A stretch of 64,000 bases of DNA from Anaeramoeba flamelloides (lineage: Eukaryota > Metamonada > Anaeramoebidae), in assembly GCA_027625915.1 (NCBI GenBank), contig JANTQA010000032.1:12168001-12232000 (forward strand), written 5' to 3'. Under the pieces are notes generated by a model. That model did no database searches, was not told where the DNA came from, and saw only the letters and a list, made by a program, of their open reading frames with translations. This document shows, in pieces, positions 47,745 through 59,190 of this stretch (the stretch's first letter is position 1; each line of letters opens with the position of its first letter). The translations under genes were made by a program, and so were the position numbers.

Positions 47745-49308
47745 AAATGGGAAATCTTCAAAAAAAAAAAAAAAAAAGACAATTTTACCATAAATTTGGT
47801 TGAAACTTCATTTCCATTGCTCTGTAAACACATTTTGAAGTGATCTTTGATCTTTTAGTAAATTCCAATAGAATACAAAATTGGCATAACTTCGCTTCTT
47901 TAATAAAATCCCTTGAAACAAATATGTTAAAAAAATAAAGATATTTTACAAGATCAATTTTAAATTTTTTTCGTTATGAATATTAAAAAAAAAAACTAAT
48001 AATAAAAAACAAAAATATAGAAATGCTTTGTATCAATTGAACAAAGAAAGAGATCGGCAATATTACTTCGATAGACCAACATTAATTGGGTCAAAAATAA
48101 AAAAAATATTTAAATCATATAACGGAAATGTTATTGCAATTAATACTGATGACGAAATTATACCATATGGGAAAATGCAATCATTTGAGTTAACGCCCCA
48201 ATTATTTAAACAATTCAAAGTAAATAATATCAAACAAATTGTATCTAATTATAACACAATTGCCATTTTACAATATGATCTAGATATGTATATTTCAATT
48301 TTGAAATATCGAAAAAACAAAATCACTGATCTTAATTTTTTTTTAGTTCCAATTTCCCAAAAGATTCAAATTCAACAAATCGAATTGGAAACAAATAATT
48401 TTTACATTCTTAAAGAAAATGGACAATTTCTTCAGATTAAACCCAAGGAGATAAATCAATTATCTGTAAATAAGTATATTACTATAAAGTTTAAAATCAA
48501 ATTCAAAGTACATCATTTTAACTTAGAACAGAATTTTGCTTATTTTTTAAAATCGCATTCTCCAATGGAAATGGATTTTTTAGATTTTTTTGAGAGCGAA
48601 ATCTTGGCCGATATGGAAATTAAAGGAATTAAATGCCATTCCAAAATTTTAAATTTTAGAACTAATCAAAAGGCAGAAATAATAAAAGAAAACCTTGAAA
48701 GCAATTATAAAAAATCTGAAATTTTAATGTTTTTAAAAATGGTTTATACGGGAATACTTTATGATCGAAACAAGTATCAAACTATTTGTGAAAAATTGTC
48801 AATAAATACGGTGCCAAAGCCGATAGAGCACGATATTGAAAGATTATATACGGGCTATAAAAAGGATTTTGCGATATCTGTGGGAAACGAAAAAAAAATC
48901 CAAGTGCATAAATGGTTTTTAGCTGTAAGATCAAATCTATTCAGAATTATGTTTTCAGAAATCGATCAAAATATGACAGAAATGGAAGACACAACTGGGA
49001 AAACGTTTCGGGAATTGGAACTTTTAATACAGTTCTTATACACTGGCAAAATTAAGTTTCTAGAAAATGATAATATTGAACAAATTATTGACAATTTATC
49101 AGACGCTATTTATTTTTATCAATTAAATGAAAATATTGGGTTATCTACAATATTATTTAATCAAAGGCAAAAACATAAATTGTTGTATACTAATAAACTA
49201 AATAATGTTCCAAATACAAGCTCAGGATCAAGTAAAAAATCTGCTAAAAGAAAAAGAAGAAAAAATAAAAAAAAGAAAAAAAAAAAAAAAAAGAAAAATG
49301 CTAATTAA
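42997..49308 (+). CDS. RCC1-like propeller plus tandem BTB protein, two exons
   Basis: Exon 1 is 42997-43478 and exon 2 is 48021-49308, in phase 2, total 589 residues. Exon 1 ends in the RCC1 signature LYGCG and exon 2 resumes it: joined, YGCGRNALYQL is a complete RCC1 motif, strong support for a junction across 4542 bases (GTTTGT..ATATAG). Residues 1 to about 340 form a degenerate RCC1 beta-propeller. Two BTB/POZ modules follow: a divergent one at about 348-425 (ADMEIKGIKCHSKIL, MVYTGILYD) and a clearer one at about 440-545 (FAISVGNEKKIQVHKWFLAV, LIQFLYTGKIKF). The C-terminus is a Lys/Arg tail. RCC1-BTB proteins are usually regulatory or Cullin-3 adaptor-like; the role here is unknown. It lacks the Gly-rich loops of genuine Ran GEF, so RCC1 exchange activity is unlikely. 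Confidence 0.85.
43784..44201. mobile_element. Foldback element, 418 bp with ~145-bp arms
   Basis: The left arm begins GGACTATCTAAAATAAAGCC, ACCACGGGTGCCTTACGAAT; the right arm is its near-perfect complement, ending GTGGTGGCTTTATTGTAGAT, AGTCC. Both arms run through AAGATCATATACTTAATTGG. The central loop is about 110 bases. Right flank TTAA (44202-44205); left flank TTTA, a possible mutated copy. Non-coding. The high arm identity indicates recent insertion compared with other elements here. Confidence 0.82.
46070..46320. repeat. Palindromic region 3' of reverse transcriptase relic
   Basis: Centre AAATTTTAATAAATTT-like, with arms GGTTTTTTTTACTTTTTGAA / TTCGAAAAGTAAAAAAAACC, and outer units GTGAAGTGTTCTAGG, TCTATTTTATTTGTGAAGTG, GTGCCTAGG and the complementary AAATAAAACAGAAAACTCAA. 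Outer words (GGAGTGCC, GGGTGCCTAGG) also occur in the palindrome at 7565-7733. It lies immediately downstream, in minus sense, of the reverse transcriptase relic. Confidence 0.7.
46330..46900 (-). pseudogene. Reverse transcriptase relic, third copy (intronic)
   Basis: The minus-strand translation gives QIIVQFGLKPNKDET, then IKYLSIYLEKN and VYNPKKAKETLNNYK, matching the post-ADD and YLG region of the relic at 7.7-8.4 kb (IIQEFGMNPNIDKT, KYLGIWLEKE). Further on, LIYKTEFKFKN corresponds to LIYKRRFKPKN there. Stops break the rest. It lies antisense within the RCC1-BTB intron. Confidence 0.6.
47687..47741. repeat. Compound (TA)n(TG)n microsatellite
   Basis: About 13 TA units directly followed by about 14 TG units, about 300 bases before the intron acceptor at 48020. 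Alternating purine-pyrimidine of this kind can adopt Z-DNA. The ORFs crossing it on both strands are repeat artefacts. Confidence 0.9.
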
Positions 49309-50156
49309 AGATTTAATTTTTTTAAAAAATGTATTTATGTGCTCCCATTATAAGGTTTTTTGAATGTTGAAGGCATTTAATAATTAATTATAATAAAGTT
49401 ATAGCACATACTTAAAAATAATATACATTTGAATTTTTGGTGTATAAATTTTTAAAAGGATTTTATTTTGTTTCAAATTTTCCCTTAAACAAGAAAAGTC
49501 TTATTTTTTATTCAATGATTCATTATTAAAATATTTGAATTATTTGTGTTCGACACTTGGAATATAAGCTATTTCCAAAAAAACGTGGTACAAATTTATT
49601 TATAAAATATATTTATTAAACTCAATATTCAAAAAAGTATTTATATACACAAAATCATTAACTACCATTTATTGATTCTTGATAATAATTCAATTTTTTT
49701 CTTAGTATTGTGTTACATAAATAAAATATATTAAATTTTCTGAGTTCGATTTTATCTGATATTTTTTAGGCGTGAAAATTGGTGTTTATTATTTTCTTTT
49801 TGATCAAAAAAAACGTTTTCATAATTTGTTTAATCTGGAAAATTTTTCCAATAGATTAGATAATATTTAAACTGTATTTGGTTGTTTAAAAAATCATTTG
49901 TTACCCTTTCCATATTTCCAGTTTTTTATTGAAATTGTTGTGGACTGTTTTCAGGAAAAAGGTACGATTTTTTTTTTATTTTTTGGAAATATTTCAATGG
50001 GTATATATTGAAATAAATACCTTAGCCGTTGTTTCAATTGTTATTAATATTAAACTTAATTTTTGATTGTCAATTAACGATAACCTCCACTAACAAAGAT
50101 GATTTTTTATGAAATGTAAAAAAAAAAATTATCCACTTTTTTGGAAATACCTTATA

Positions 50157-53123
50157 TCCCTTAGCACCAAGTATTTGCCTAAATTTCATCAAGTTTTTTA
50201 AATTAGAATTTAAAATGATATTGATCTACTAAGATATTAATTTTCTTATTTGTCTTTAATCCAGATTTGAATTATAATAAAAAGTCAAAATAGTTCAAAG
50301 ATAAAGTAGTTAAGTTATTGATTTTTTTTTTGAAATTGAAAAAAAAATAATTATTATTCATTTTTACATTTTTTTTAAAGATTTTTATTTTTATTTTATT
50401 TTTTTAAATTAGAAAATTTATGAAAATAATAGTAATTCAAAACTCAATACATTGATTTATTAATAATAACCACCAAACAATTTTGATAATTTTATGATAA
50501 AAAAAATAAATAAAAAAATAAATTTACTAAAAAACTTTATTTTTTTTTTTAGAAAAAAAATTAATAAATATTAAATCAAGAGAAAAATGAAATTCATTTC
50601 TTTAGGCCAAAATTAAATTTTTAATATGATTAATTTTCTAAAACTTTTATTTCAGTAATAGACAATAATTGAAAAACAAAAAAAAAAAAAAAATTGTAAA
50701 ATAATTTCAATTTATTAAATTGGAATAAAACAAATATAAATTACTTTTTAATCGATAAAATAATTATACCTAAATTTTTAAAAAAAAAAAAATAACTTTT
50801 AAATATTATTCCAATATAATAAAATAATCTCGGAAACCAATTTTTTTTATTGTATTTTGTTATTGGTAGAAATTTGAATAATATATTTGCGAAATTTGGA
50901 TTTTTCCTTAATAAATTAATCCAAATATGTTAAATAAGTTCTGATATATGGTCTCTAATTCAACAATATTGTTTATTTTATGCCTGGATTTCAAAAAGTC
51001 AAAAATTAAATAATAGTAAAAAATAAAAATAAAAATAAATTATTAATCTGACTCGAACTATTGGTCAAATCATTTAAAATTGAAAAAATTTACAAATTTT
51101 ACAATGAAAAAAAATATTATTTTTTTTTCAAATTTAATTTATATATATATATATATATATTCCTTAGCACCCCGGATTTGCCTAAATTTCATCAAGTTTT
51201 TTAAATTAGATTTAAAATGATATTGATCTACTAATATATTAATTTTCTTATTTGTCTTTAATCCAGATTTGAATTATAATAAAAAGTCAAAATAGTTCAA
51301 AGATAAAGTAGTTAAGTTATTGATTTTTTTTTGAAATTGAAAAAAAAATAATAATTATTCATTTTTACATTTTTTTTAAAGATTTTTATTTTTATTTTAT
51401 TTTTTTAAATCAGAAATTTTATTACAATAATAGTAATTCAAAACTCAATATATTAATTTATTAATAATAACCACCAAAAAATTTTGCTAATTCTATGATA
51501 AAAAAATAAATAAAAAAATAAATTACTTTGAAATTTAATTTTTTTTTTTAGATAAAATTTCAATAAATATCCAATCAAGAGAAAAATGAAATTTATTTCT
51601 TTAGGCCAAAATTAAATTTTTAATATGATTAATTATCTAAAACTTTTATTTAAGCAATAGATAATAATTGAAAATCAAAAAAAAAAAAAAAATTGTAAAA
51701 TAATTTCAATTTATTAAATTGGAATAAAACAAATATAAATTACTTTTTAATCGATAAAATATTTATACCTAAATTTAAAATAAAATAAAAAATAACTCTT
51801 AAATATTATTCCAATATAATAAAATAATCTCAGAAACCAAAATTTTTTTATTGCATTTTGTTATTGGTAAAAATAGGAATAATATATTTGCGATATTTGG
51901 ATTTTTCCATAATAAATTAATCCAGATCTTGTTAAATAAGTTCTGATATATGGTCTCTAATTCAAAAATATTGTTTATTTTATGTCTAGATTTTAAAAAG
52001 TCAAAAATTAAAAAATTGTAAAAAATAAAAAAAAAAAAACAATTATTAATCTGACTCGAAGTTTTGGCCAAATCATTTAAAATTGAAAAAATTTACAAAT
52101 TTTACAATGAAAAAAAATTTGATTTTTTTTCTAATTTAATTTATATTTTTTTTTATTTTTAAATTATTTAGAATCTAATATAGATATTGATATTGAATAG
52201 TAATCAGTAGATAAAACAAATTTTCTATGTGATGTTATAATAACTTTAGTAATGAATAAATTATTTAATCATGCATTTTAGGCAATTTTGGGGTGCAAAG
52301 GGAACCAAAAAAATTTCCAGTAAAGTATGGTGTGTTTTAAATGTTAAAACTAAGAGGTTTTTGATGTCTAGACAAACTTTTCAAAAAAAAAAAAAAAAAT
52401 TTATTTTGACAAAATTTGGAAAAATAATAAAATCACAATTACTAAAAAAAAAATCACAATGTTGAAAATTTTTTTTCAAGTTATTTTTTATTTTAAGTAA
52501 CTATACAATTTTTAATTATAAAATTTTCTTTCTAAGATAATTTTTTATCAATTCTATATCTTATAATGCTTTGATAACATTTCAAATTCAAATTTTTGTT
52601 TGAAATGTTTTTAGGTTATTTGGGGTGCTAAGGGATATATATATTAGAAATTATTTAGAATCTACTATAGATATTTCCTTAGAATGGTAATCAATAGATA
52701 AAACAAATTTTCTATGTGATGTCGAAATAACTTTAGTAATGAATAAATTATTTAATTAAGCATTTTAGGCAATTTTGGGGTACAAAGGGAACCAAAAAAA
52801 TTTCCAGTAAAGTATGGTGTGTTTTAAATGTTAAAACTAAGAGGTTTTTGATGTCTAGACAAACTTTTCAAAAAAAAAAAAAAAATTTATTTTTTAAAAT
52901 TTGGAAAAATAATAAAATCACAATAACCAAAAAAAAAATTCACAATGTTGAAAAAAAATTTTTCAAGTTATTTTTTTATTGTAAGTAACTATACAATTTT
53001 TAATTATAAAATTTTCTTTCTAAGATAATTTTTTATCAATTCTATATCTTATAATTATTTGATAACATTTCAAGTTAAAATTTTTGTTTGAAATGTTTTT
53101 AATATATTTGGGGTGCTAAGGGA
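50157..53123. mobile_element. CCCTTAGCACC element, outer copy (interrupted)
   Basis: The left end is TCCCTTAGCACCAAGTATTT at 50157; the right end is GGGGTGCTAAGGGA ending at 53123, with TATA on both sides. The copy consists of 50157-51160 plus 52636-53123, about 1.49 kb when joined, interrupted in a TA-rich tract by the inner copy. Both halves align with the inner copy along their full length (for example GCCTAAATTTCATCAAGTTT and CCAGTAAAGTATGGTGTGTT). No intact transposase is visible. Confidence 0.82.
51161..52635. mobile_element. CCCTTAGCACC element, inner copy (complete, 1.475 kb)
   Basis: Starts TCCTTAGCACCCCGGATTTG and ends GGGGTGCTAAGGGA, inserted at a TATATA tract inside the outer copy. 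It has a minus-strand ORF at 51799-52071 (90 residues, Phe/Ile/Asn-rich) and a plus-strand ORF at 52271-52465 (QFWGAKGTKKISSKVWCVLN, VKTKRFLMSRQTFQKKKKK). The latter is nearly repeated in the outer copy at about 52755-52880, so it may be a conserved but unrecognised product or only shared DNA. Confidence 0.82.
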
Positions 53124-55812
53124 TATAAACTAAAAGTCAAAATTTTTCTCACAGTTAAAACAATTCCAAAGCAATCACAATAACACAATTTCATTGGAAT
53201 TAGAAATAATTTTGATTTTAGATAAAAAAGTAAAATGATTTGTTCATCTTTTAGTTTTTTGTTTTCGTTTCATTTTTTTGAATTGTGTAACTGTGTGGTA
53301 CGATCCATAGCTTTTTTCCACAATTGATATTATGTTGGTGTTGAGTTGTTTAAAATAGAAGAACTTAAAATAAAATTAATTGAAGTTATCTAACCATTTG
53401 ATTGTCCAATAATCCAAATAGAAGTTAAACAAATTTAAGAATGCATTTCTTTGTTATACTCATCTCCGAAAATTTTTAACACTCTGACTTTTTATTAGTA
53501 TTGATAATTAGTTATTTTTTTTTTGAGAGAATTGTAATTTATAAACAATTGTTAAAAATTCAATTAGTGAATGATTCTAATTGGGTATTTCTTCAAGAAT
53601 TGATCAAATGAGATTTTTTTTTATAAAATTTAAATTTTGGTACATTAAAACTTTTGAATTGGAGTTTAAATACGAAAAGATTTGATTTTAATTTTTTTGA
53701 GTAGATCCTTTTTTTTTTAATCAAAGACTTTAAGCTATTCACTTATATCAAATCTACATAATTTTAACAAAAAAAAAGTTGAAACAAATTTTTATCAATA
53801 AATAAATATCTTTTATTTCTAAAATATCTTTTATCAAGAATGAAAAGTTGATATTTTATACCCTATTATAACAATCGGGTATATTATTAAATTTAAAATT
53901 TTGCAAATTTTCAAAATTGGTCAAATTGAATATTTTCCTATTTTTCAAGAGTTTCTTTGTTATTTTCATCAGTAGAACTTTATTAATGGTTTAGGAGGGA
54001 AAATTACCAATATTATTTTGTGATTGGTAATATTTTATTACTTAAATTGTAGAATATCCAAAATATTGAAATCATCAATACTAAATATTTTTAAAAATTT
54101 TTTCGAACCCCAATTTTAACTTACAAAGTTTTATAATTTTTTTTTACTCTAACCAAGTTACACAAGTCTAATTTCTATTTTAATTATTTTTTTTTTCAAA
54201 ATACTTGCCAAAATTTTCTAGTATACCATCCACACCACCCAAGACTACACTACTACCCTAGCCTAAAATAACATAAACTAACCTACCATTAAAATAGCAC
54301 AAAACAATTAATTTGAGAAATTTGTACAAAAAAATTGTAATGCTTTCAAAATATTCAACTTTTATTATTTTTAAATCTAACTATAGTTAGAAATAACTAT
54401 TCGAAACTTCAAGGCGACTGTCATTACTTTGAAAATTTTCTTTTAAAATAGAATTTTTTTTTTTTGATATTTTACAGTTCCTAAATCAAATTAAAAACAA
54501 ATATGTTTTTTTGCGAAAGATTTCTCTAAAAATCAACAATAAAAAAAGAGGAAATTTTCAGAGCAAAGTGACACCAAAGAGTGAAACTCAATTTTCAATT
54601 TAAATTGATATGAATTATACAATTGATTCCAACAAGGTCAGTTTAGGAGTGTAGTTCTTTTGGAAACTTTTTGAGATCCCAATAGGTTTTTTTTTTGTTG
54701 ATTTTTGAAATGAGTTATTTTTTTCTCAAGAACGTTGAACAAAATCCTTACTTTGCAAATATAACCGTTTCTAGAAAAACCATAAATTAGATTAAACTAA
54801 ATTAAACCAATTTTGCACTGAAAGAAAAATAGATTTGCTCCAGCTTGAAGAAATCTAAACATTTGGAAATATAAGGCAAAACATTATTGATCTTTTTTTT
54901 CCAAAAAAATGTAAATATTTAGTATTCTTTGAAACTTTTTTTTTGTAAATTGATTTTTTTGTTAATTAGAATTCTAAGAATTTTTACCCCTATTTCTTTT
55001 AGTTTTTTCAACAAAACGAAGTCTACTTTCTCATTATCATTTTTGGAGAGAAATTCACTCATAGAGTACGAAGGAAATCCACGCTAGTGATTCTACTCTT
55101 AAATTTAACTTTTATGAGTTTTTTTCTGTTTGAATTTTTGTGGGGTTGATTTTTTCGATTTACAAAAGTTTATTTTGTATTTTTTTTTTTCTTGTTGTTG
55201 TGGATCTTTTTCTTTGATTTACAGCACAGTCGTCTTCATTTCAAAATTGTTTTTATATTTTGATTTTTTGAATACATTTTTTCACATATAAACAATATTT
55301 TGGCGATCATAAATTTAGTTTTTGTGGTTCAATCATTCTCTCCAAAGTTTAAAAATAATAACAAATTGAAAAAAAATAATAAATTCAAGGTCTATTTTGG
55401 TTTATAATTGTTAATTTTATTTGTTTTTGAATTTTATAAAAATGCAACTGTATTTTTTTGTTGGTAATGAGTTATTGATTGAGATCAAAACATTTTGAGT
55501 TCTGTAAAAAAGTGCACTAACATTACAAGTCTTCAAAAAGTAATCAGAAATAAACCTAAAGTTTTGAAGGTTTGAGAAGATTTGTAATGTGTTGGGAATT
55601 AAGAGCATTCAGAAATTTCGAAATTTTTATTTGTTTACAATGGCAAAGATGAACACTATTTGAGAGTTTTTTGGTGGGCAAACGGTTTGAGTTTTGATCT
55701 GTTAAATTTCATTCAATCCTTGAAAACTAATTAATCAATCAATCAATCGCTTTTTTTGTTCACTATTTTCGAATTAAAGAGAAAAAGAGTATTCAAGTCA
55801 AAAAATCAGTGT

Positions 55813-56365
55813 CTATGGTAAAATAATGTTGGAGTGAAAAATATATTGTTTACGCTTTAGTAGTGCTTTAATTTCACCTTGCAGGATCCACCATATTTTC
55901 CATCCTATTTCATACATATTAATAGAATGACTCACAATTTGAGTCAAGCTTTTCCAAAATAATGGGGTGCTATGAAAAAAGATAAAGGAAATTGCCCACA
56001 AGGAAACAGTCACCAATTTTATGTTTGGGTGTAAACGAACCAGTCGTTCAAATTCCGGTGAATCTTCACCATCAAATCTAAAATAAAACATAGCAACTAA
56101 ACTCATAATTAAGATCAAACTTGTATCGAACCAATGGCATAATAGCATCCCAAAACAATTTAAAAAAAAGAGAAGGGTATGTAATTGAACAGAAAAGCAT
56201 TGTTGGGATAGAAAGGTCAAGAGCTTCGTGTATTAAAAAGATAAAAAATTGAAAAACAAATAGTAAAAGGTAAGCACATTTCAATTTTTTTTTTTTTTTG
56301 TTTGGATTACAAACCTCTTGGGTATCAATTTCTTTGATTGCCTTGATAATTTTTGAAGTGGACAT
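55813..56365 (-). CDS. Small multi-pass membrane protein, possibly PRA1/YIP3 family
   Basis: Exon 1 is 56365-56315 (17 codons), the intron is 56224-56314 (GTTTGT..GAAG, 91 bases, phase 0), and exon 2 is 56223-55813, total 153 residues. The sequence has two hydrophobic pairs separated by a charged loop: LHTLLFFLNCFGMLLCHWF, DTSLILIMSLVAMFYFRFDG, a hydrophilic GEDSPEFERLVRLHPN, then LVTVSLWAISFIFFHSTPLF and WKSLTQIVSHSINM. This two-plus-two layout and length fit prenylated Rab acceptor (PRA1) proteins, which act on Rab GTPases in ER/Golgi membranes. The assignment rests on topology and a faint match to the family's second half. The exon-1 link rests on phase and on the GTTTGT donor used elsewhere. 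A longer ORF start in another frame is a read-through of the intron. Confidence 0.6.
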
Positions 56366-57674
56366 TTGAAAAAGAAATCACAAAAAAAGAAAACACAACG
56401 AGAAAAAAATGAAATCTAAAGTAAAAAAATTATTTTTAAGGGATGGATGTTTGACTTTGAAATATTGGAAATTGACGTGTTTTGTTGTAGAAGTTAAATT
56501 CTGTTTGTTTACTATTGTTGAAATAACTCTCACAAATTTGCCCTACAATATTCTTTAACAATAAATTATGTGTTTTTTAACTAAGCAGCCCTATTAAAAA
56601 TTTGTTCCTTTTTTGAAATTTATATTTTACTAATTTTGCAAATATAAAAACTGGCAACACAAAATAATAGTATTCATTTCTTTAAAAATTATTACTCAGA
56701 AGAAAACTAAATTTTCTAATAATTAATGAAGTGAAAATAAATACTATAAAACTTCTGGGTAACTGTTAACAATTCGAAAAAAGCAAGATCAAATGAGAGT
56801 TATATAGTTAAGATAACATATAAAAAAAAAATATTGTTCCTGAGATTCTGGCTTATGTTGTTGGCGGGAAACAGGGAAACGGGTTCACAAAATGAAAATA
56901 GTAATCAATTTAGTCATTGTTAATTATAATACAATATCCCAAAAAAGATTAAAGAAAATTATGATAGTTTCTGATGGGGAAACTGTGAGAAAATGAAAGA
57001 GATTTAAATGGTTGAAAAGAATTTCTTAAAACAAATTAATCTAAAAAAATAGAGAAATCTTATACAACAATATACTGTTTACAAAATAAAGAGTGCAGAA
57101 AAGTTTAGTCTGTGTTTCAAAATAAAAAGTATGATTTTTTACCTTTTTTTGCCAATGCAAAATTTAACTGACTGCCCAACAGTATATCTAAGTTAAAATC
57201 ACTTTTTTATACTTTTTTCATTTAATCAATATTAAACATTTCTTGAAAAAAATTTAAAAAAAACAAAGATGTCTTTGGATTTCAGAGGATATTTATTTTA
57301 ATTTTTGGGGATTCATTTCCGCAAAACATTTACAAGTTGGATAAATTCAAAATACGATTTTTAGATCCAATAAGTTTGTAAAAGTATTTTTTGATGTTTT
57401 TATAATAAAAATATTTTCAAAAACAATGTAATGTAAAGAAAAAAAGCTGAATCGGTTCACCAAAATATCAGTGAATTTATTTAATGTTTTTCAAATTATT
57501 TTAGTTAATTTCAAAGAAAATTAATTCAAAGTATCAACCAACCAAAATATTTTAAATGAAAAAGATAATCATTTTTTGATATTTATATTTGAAAAAAAAA
57601 AGTAAAATAAAAAATCCGTTATCTTGTTCAAAGTTAAAGGAAATATATTTTTATTTGATAGGTATTATACAGCA

Positions 57675-58076
57675 TTTTAAAAGTTACCTTGATATTTTTT
57701 TCCATAAATATCTTTTGATACTGATAAATTAATTTTTTTTTTAAATATTGAAGATGAGAATTAGAAACTCTCTGAATTTTTTTTGTAAACCTGTTCAGAT
57801 CAAGCATGGACTTGTGATATGATCAATAAAAAATAATATTTTTAAAAGAGTAATTTTTATTGAGTTTCTCAGAGAAATTTTGTGCTTTAATGTAATTTTG
57901 TGATCGGGTAATTTATTTTTCGAAGATCATAAAAAAATTCTTGAATATTATCCCTTCTAAGCAAAAAAAAATTCAGAGAGTTTCTAATTCTCATCTTCAA
58001 TATTTAAAAAAAAAAATTAATTTATCAGTATCAAAAGATATTTATGGAAAAAAATCCACGATAACTTTAAAAAGGT
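57675..58076. repeat. Large palindrome / foldback element, ~400 bp
   Basis: The left arm (about 57678-57786) includes ATAAATATCTTTTGATACTG, ATAAATTAATTTTTTTTTAA, ATATTGAAGATGAGAATTAG and AAACTCTCTGAATTTTTTTT. The right arm (about 57963-58075) is its near-perfect complement. The spacer is about 175 bases with no repeat. The outer ends decay (AAAGTTACCTTGATA against ACGATAACTTTAAAAAGG). No clear target duplication. Non-coding. Confidence 0.82.
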
Positions 58077-59190
58077 ATTAATTTTAATTCTTAAGATTTA
58101 TCAAGTTAAAAAAGTTTGTAATTTCAATAAAAACTTAAGTTCTTAAGAGGGTAAGTACATTATTCATTTTTTGAGTGTCACCATTAATGTGAAAATGAAT
58201 TCTTAAAATCATTTATTTAGCCAAATTAATTAATATTTTAATAAATATGAGAGTGGAATATATACATTGTATAAAATATTTTCAAACCAACTAAAAAATC
58301 TTATTCAAAAAAATGAAAAAATTGATTAAGAAAAAATAAATAAAAAAAGCATCTATTTCTTGATCTTATCTATAAGATTTGTCGTAATTACTTATTCTTA
58401 ATTTTATTTTGTTTTTAATTCTTTATGAAAATAAATTTGTTTGTAAAATTTTTGAAAAACAAATTACTTTTTATTTCTAAAGAATATACAACATGAATTC
58501 AAAAAATCCTATTTTGATTTAATTCATCTAATTCTAGTTTTAAACAGAAAAATCGCATACTTAACAAATTCCTCATGAGAGTAAGGGTTTATTGGATAAA
58601 TTCATTTGATTTTATAATTATTTATTGTCCATTAAAAATTGGAAAACTCAAAATAATTCTGAATCGAGTTTAATTTTTTTTTAGAATTTTTCTTTTATTC
58701 TGGGTTGAATCATTTGTAATTGTTTTTTGATTCCGAGAATTCAATTCTTTATTTTATTTTTTGAAATGTTCTTGCTTATTTTGGTTTGATTTGATAAAAT
58801 ATTTGAAATAAAAGAATTTTGAAAGTAAATTTTTCAACAAAATGTTATATAAAATAATAATAAATAGTAATGGGGCTAGAAATTCAAGGCAAAAAATTGT
58901 TTGGATTCATACAAAGTAAGAAGATAAAATCAACAGTTGTTCAAAAATATGCTTTTATCGATTTTTTTTTTCATTTTTGATTTCAACAAATTAATTTGGA
59001 AAGGTGATCTTTCATGTTTGGTCTTCTAAATGAAAAAAATTGTTTAAAATACACACCTGTTCGAGTCTATTTTTTTGGTTTATTGTTTGACTAATTTCAC
59101 TCGTTCGTATAAACACATCTCTAGATCCAAAACCAAATTTAATAAAACCAAAAATTGAATCAAAAAAAATGTTTAAAAAATAATCTTTAA

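Larger units (their letters stand above)
43479..48020 (+). other. 4.5-kb intron of the RCC1-BTB gene, filled with mobile DNA
   Basis: Bounded by AG|GTTTGT and AAATATAG|A. It contains the foldback element 43784-44201, the palindrome 46070-46320, the minus-strand reverse transcriptase relic 46330-46900, and a compound (TA)n(TG)n microsatellite. The small ORFs within it (43561-43749, 44224-44487, 44983-45252) show no domain; an extra small exon cannot be formally excluded, but none is needed. Confidence 0.75.
49309..55812. other. Gene-free stretch dominated by nested TIR elements
   Basis: Contains the nested CCCTTAGCACC elements (50157-53123) and a C-rich, G-poor strip at about 54224-54300. The remainder is AT-rich sequence without a recognised gene on either strand; the ORF 55417-55608 (minus) has no domain. 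Confidence 0.5.

Noticed and set aside
47531..47833. ORFs on both strands across 47.5-47.8 kb
   Set aside because: They cross the (TA)n(TG)n microsatellite and homopolymers inside the RCC1-BTB intron.
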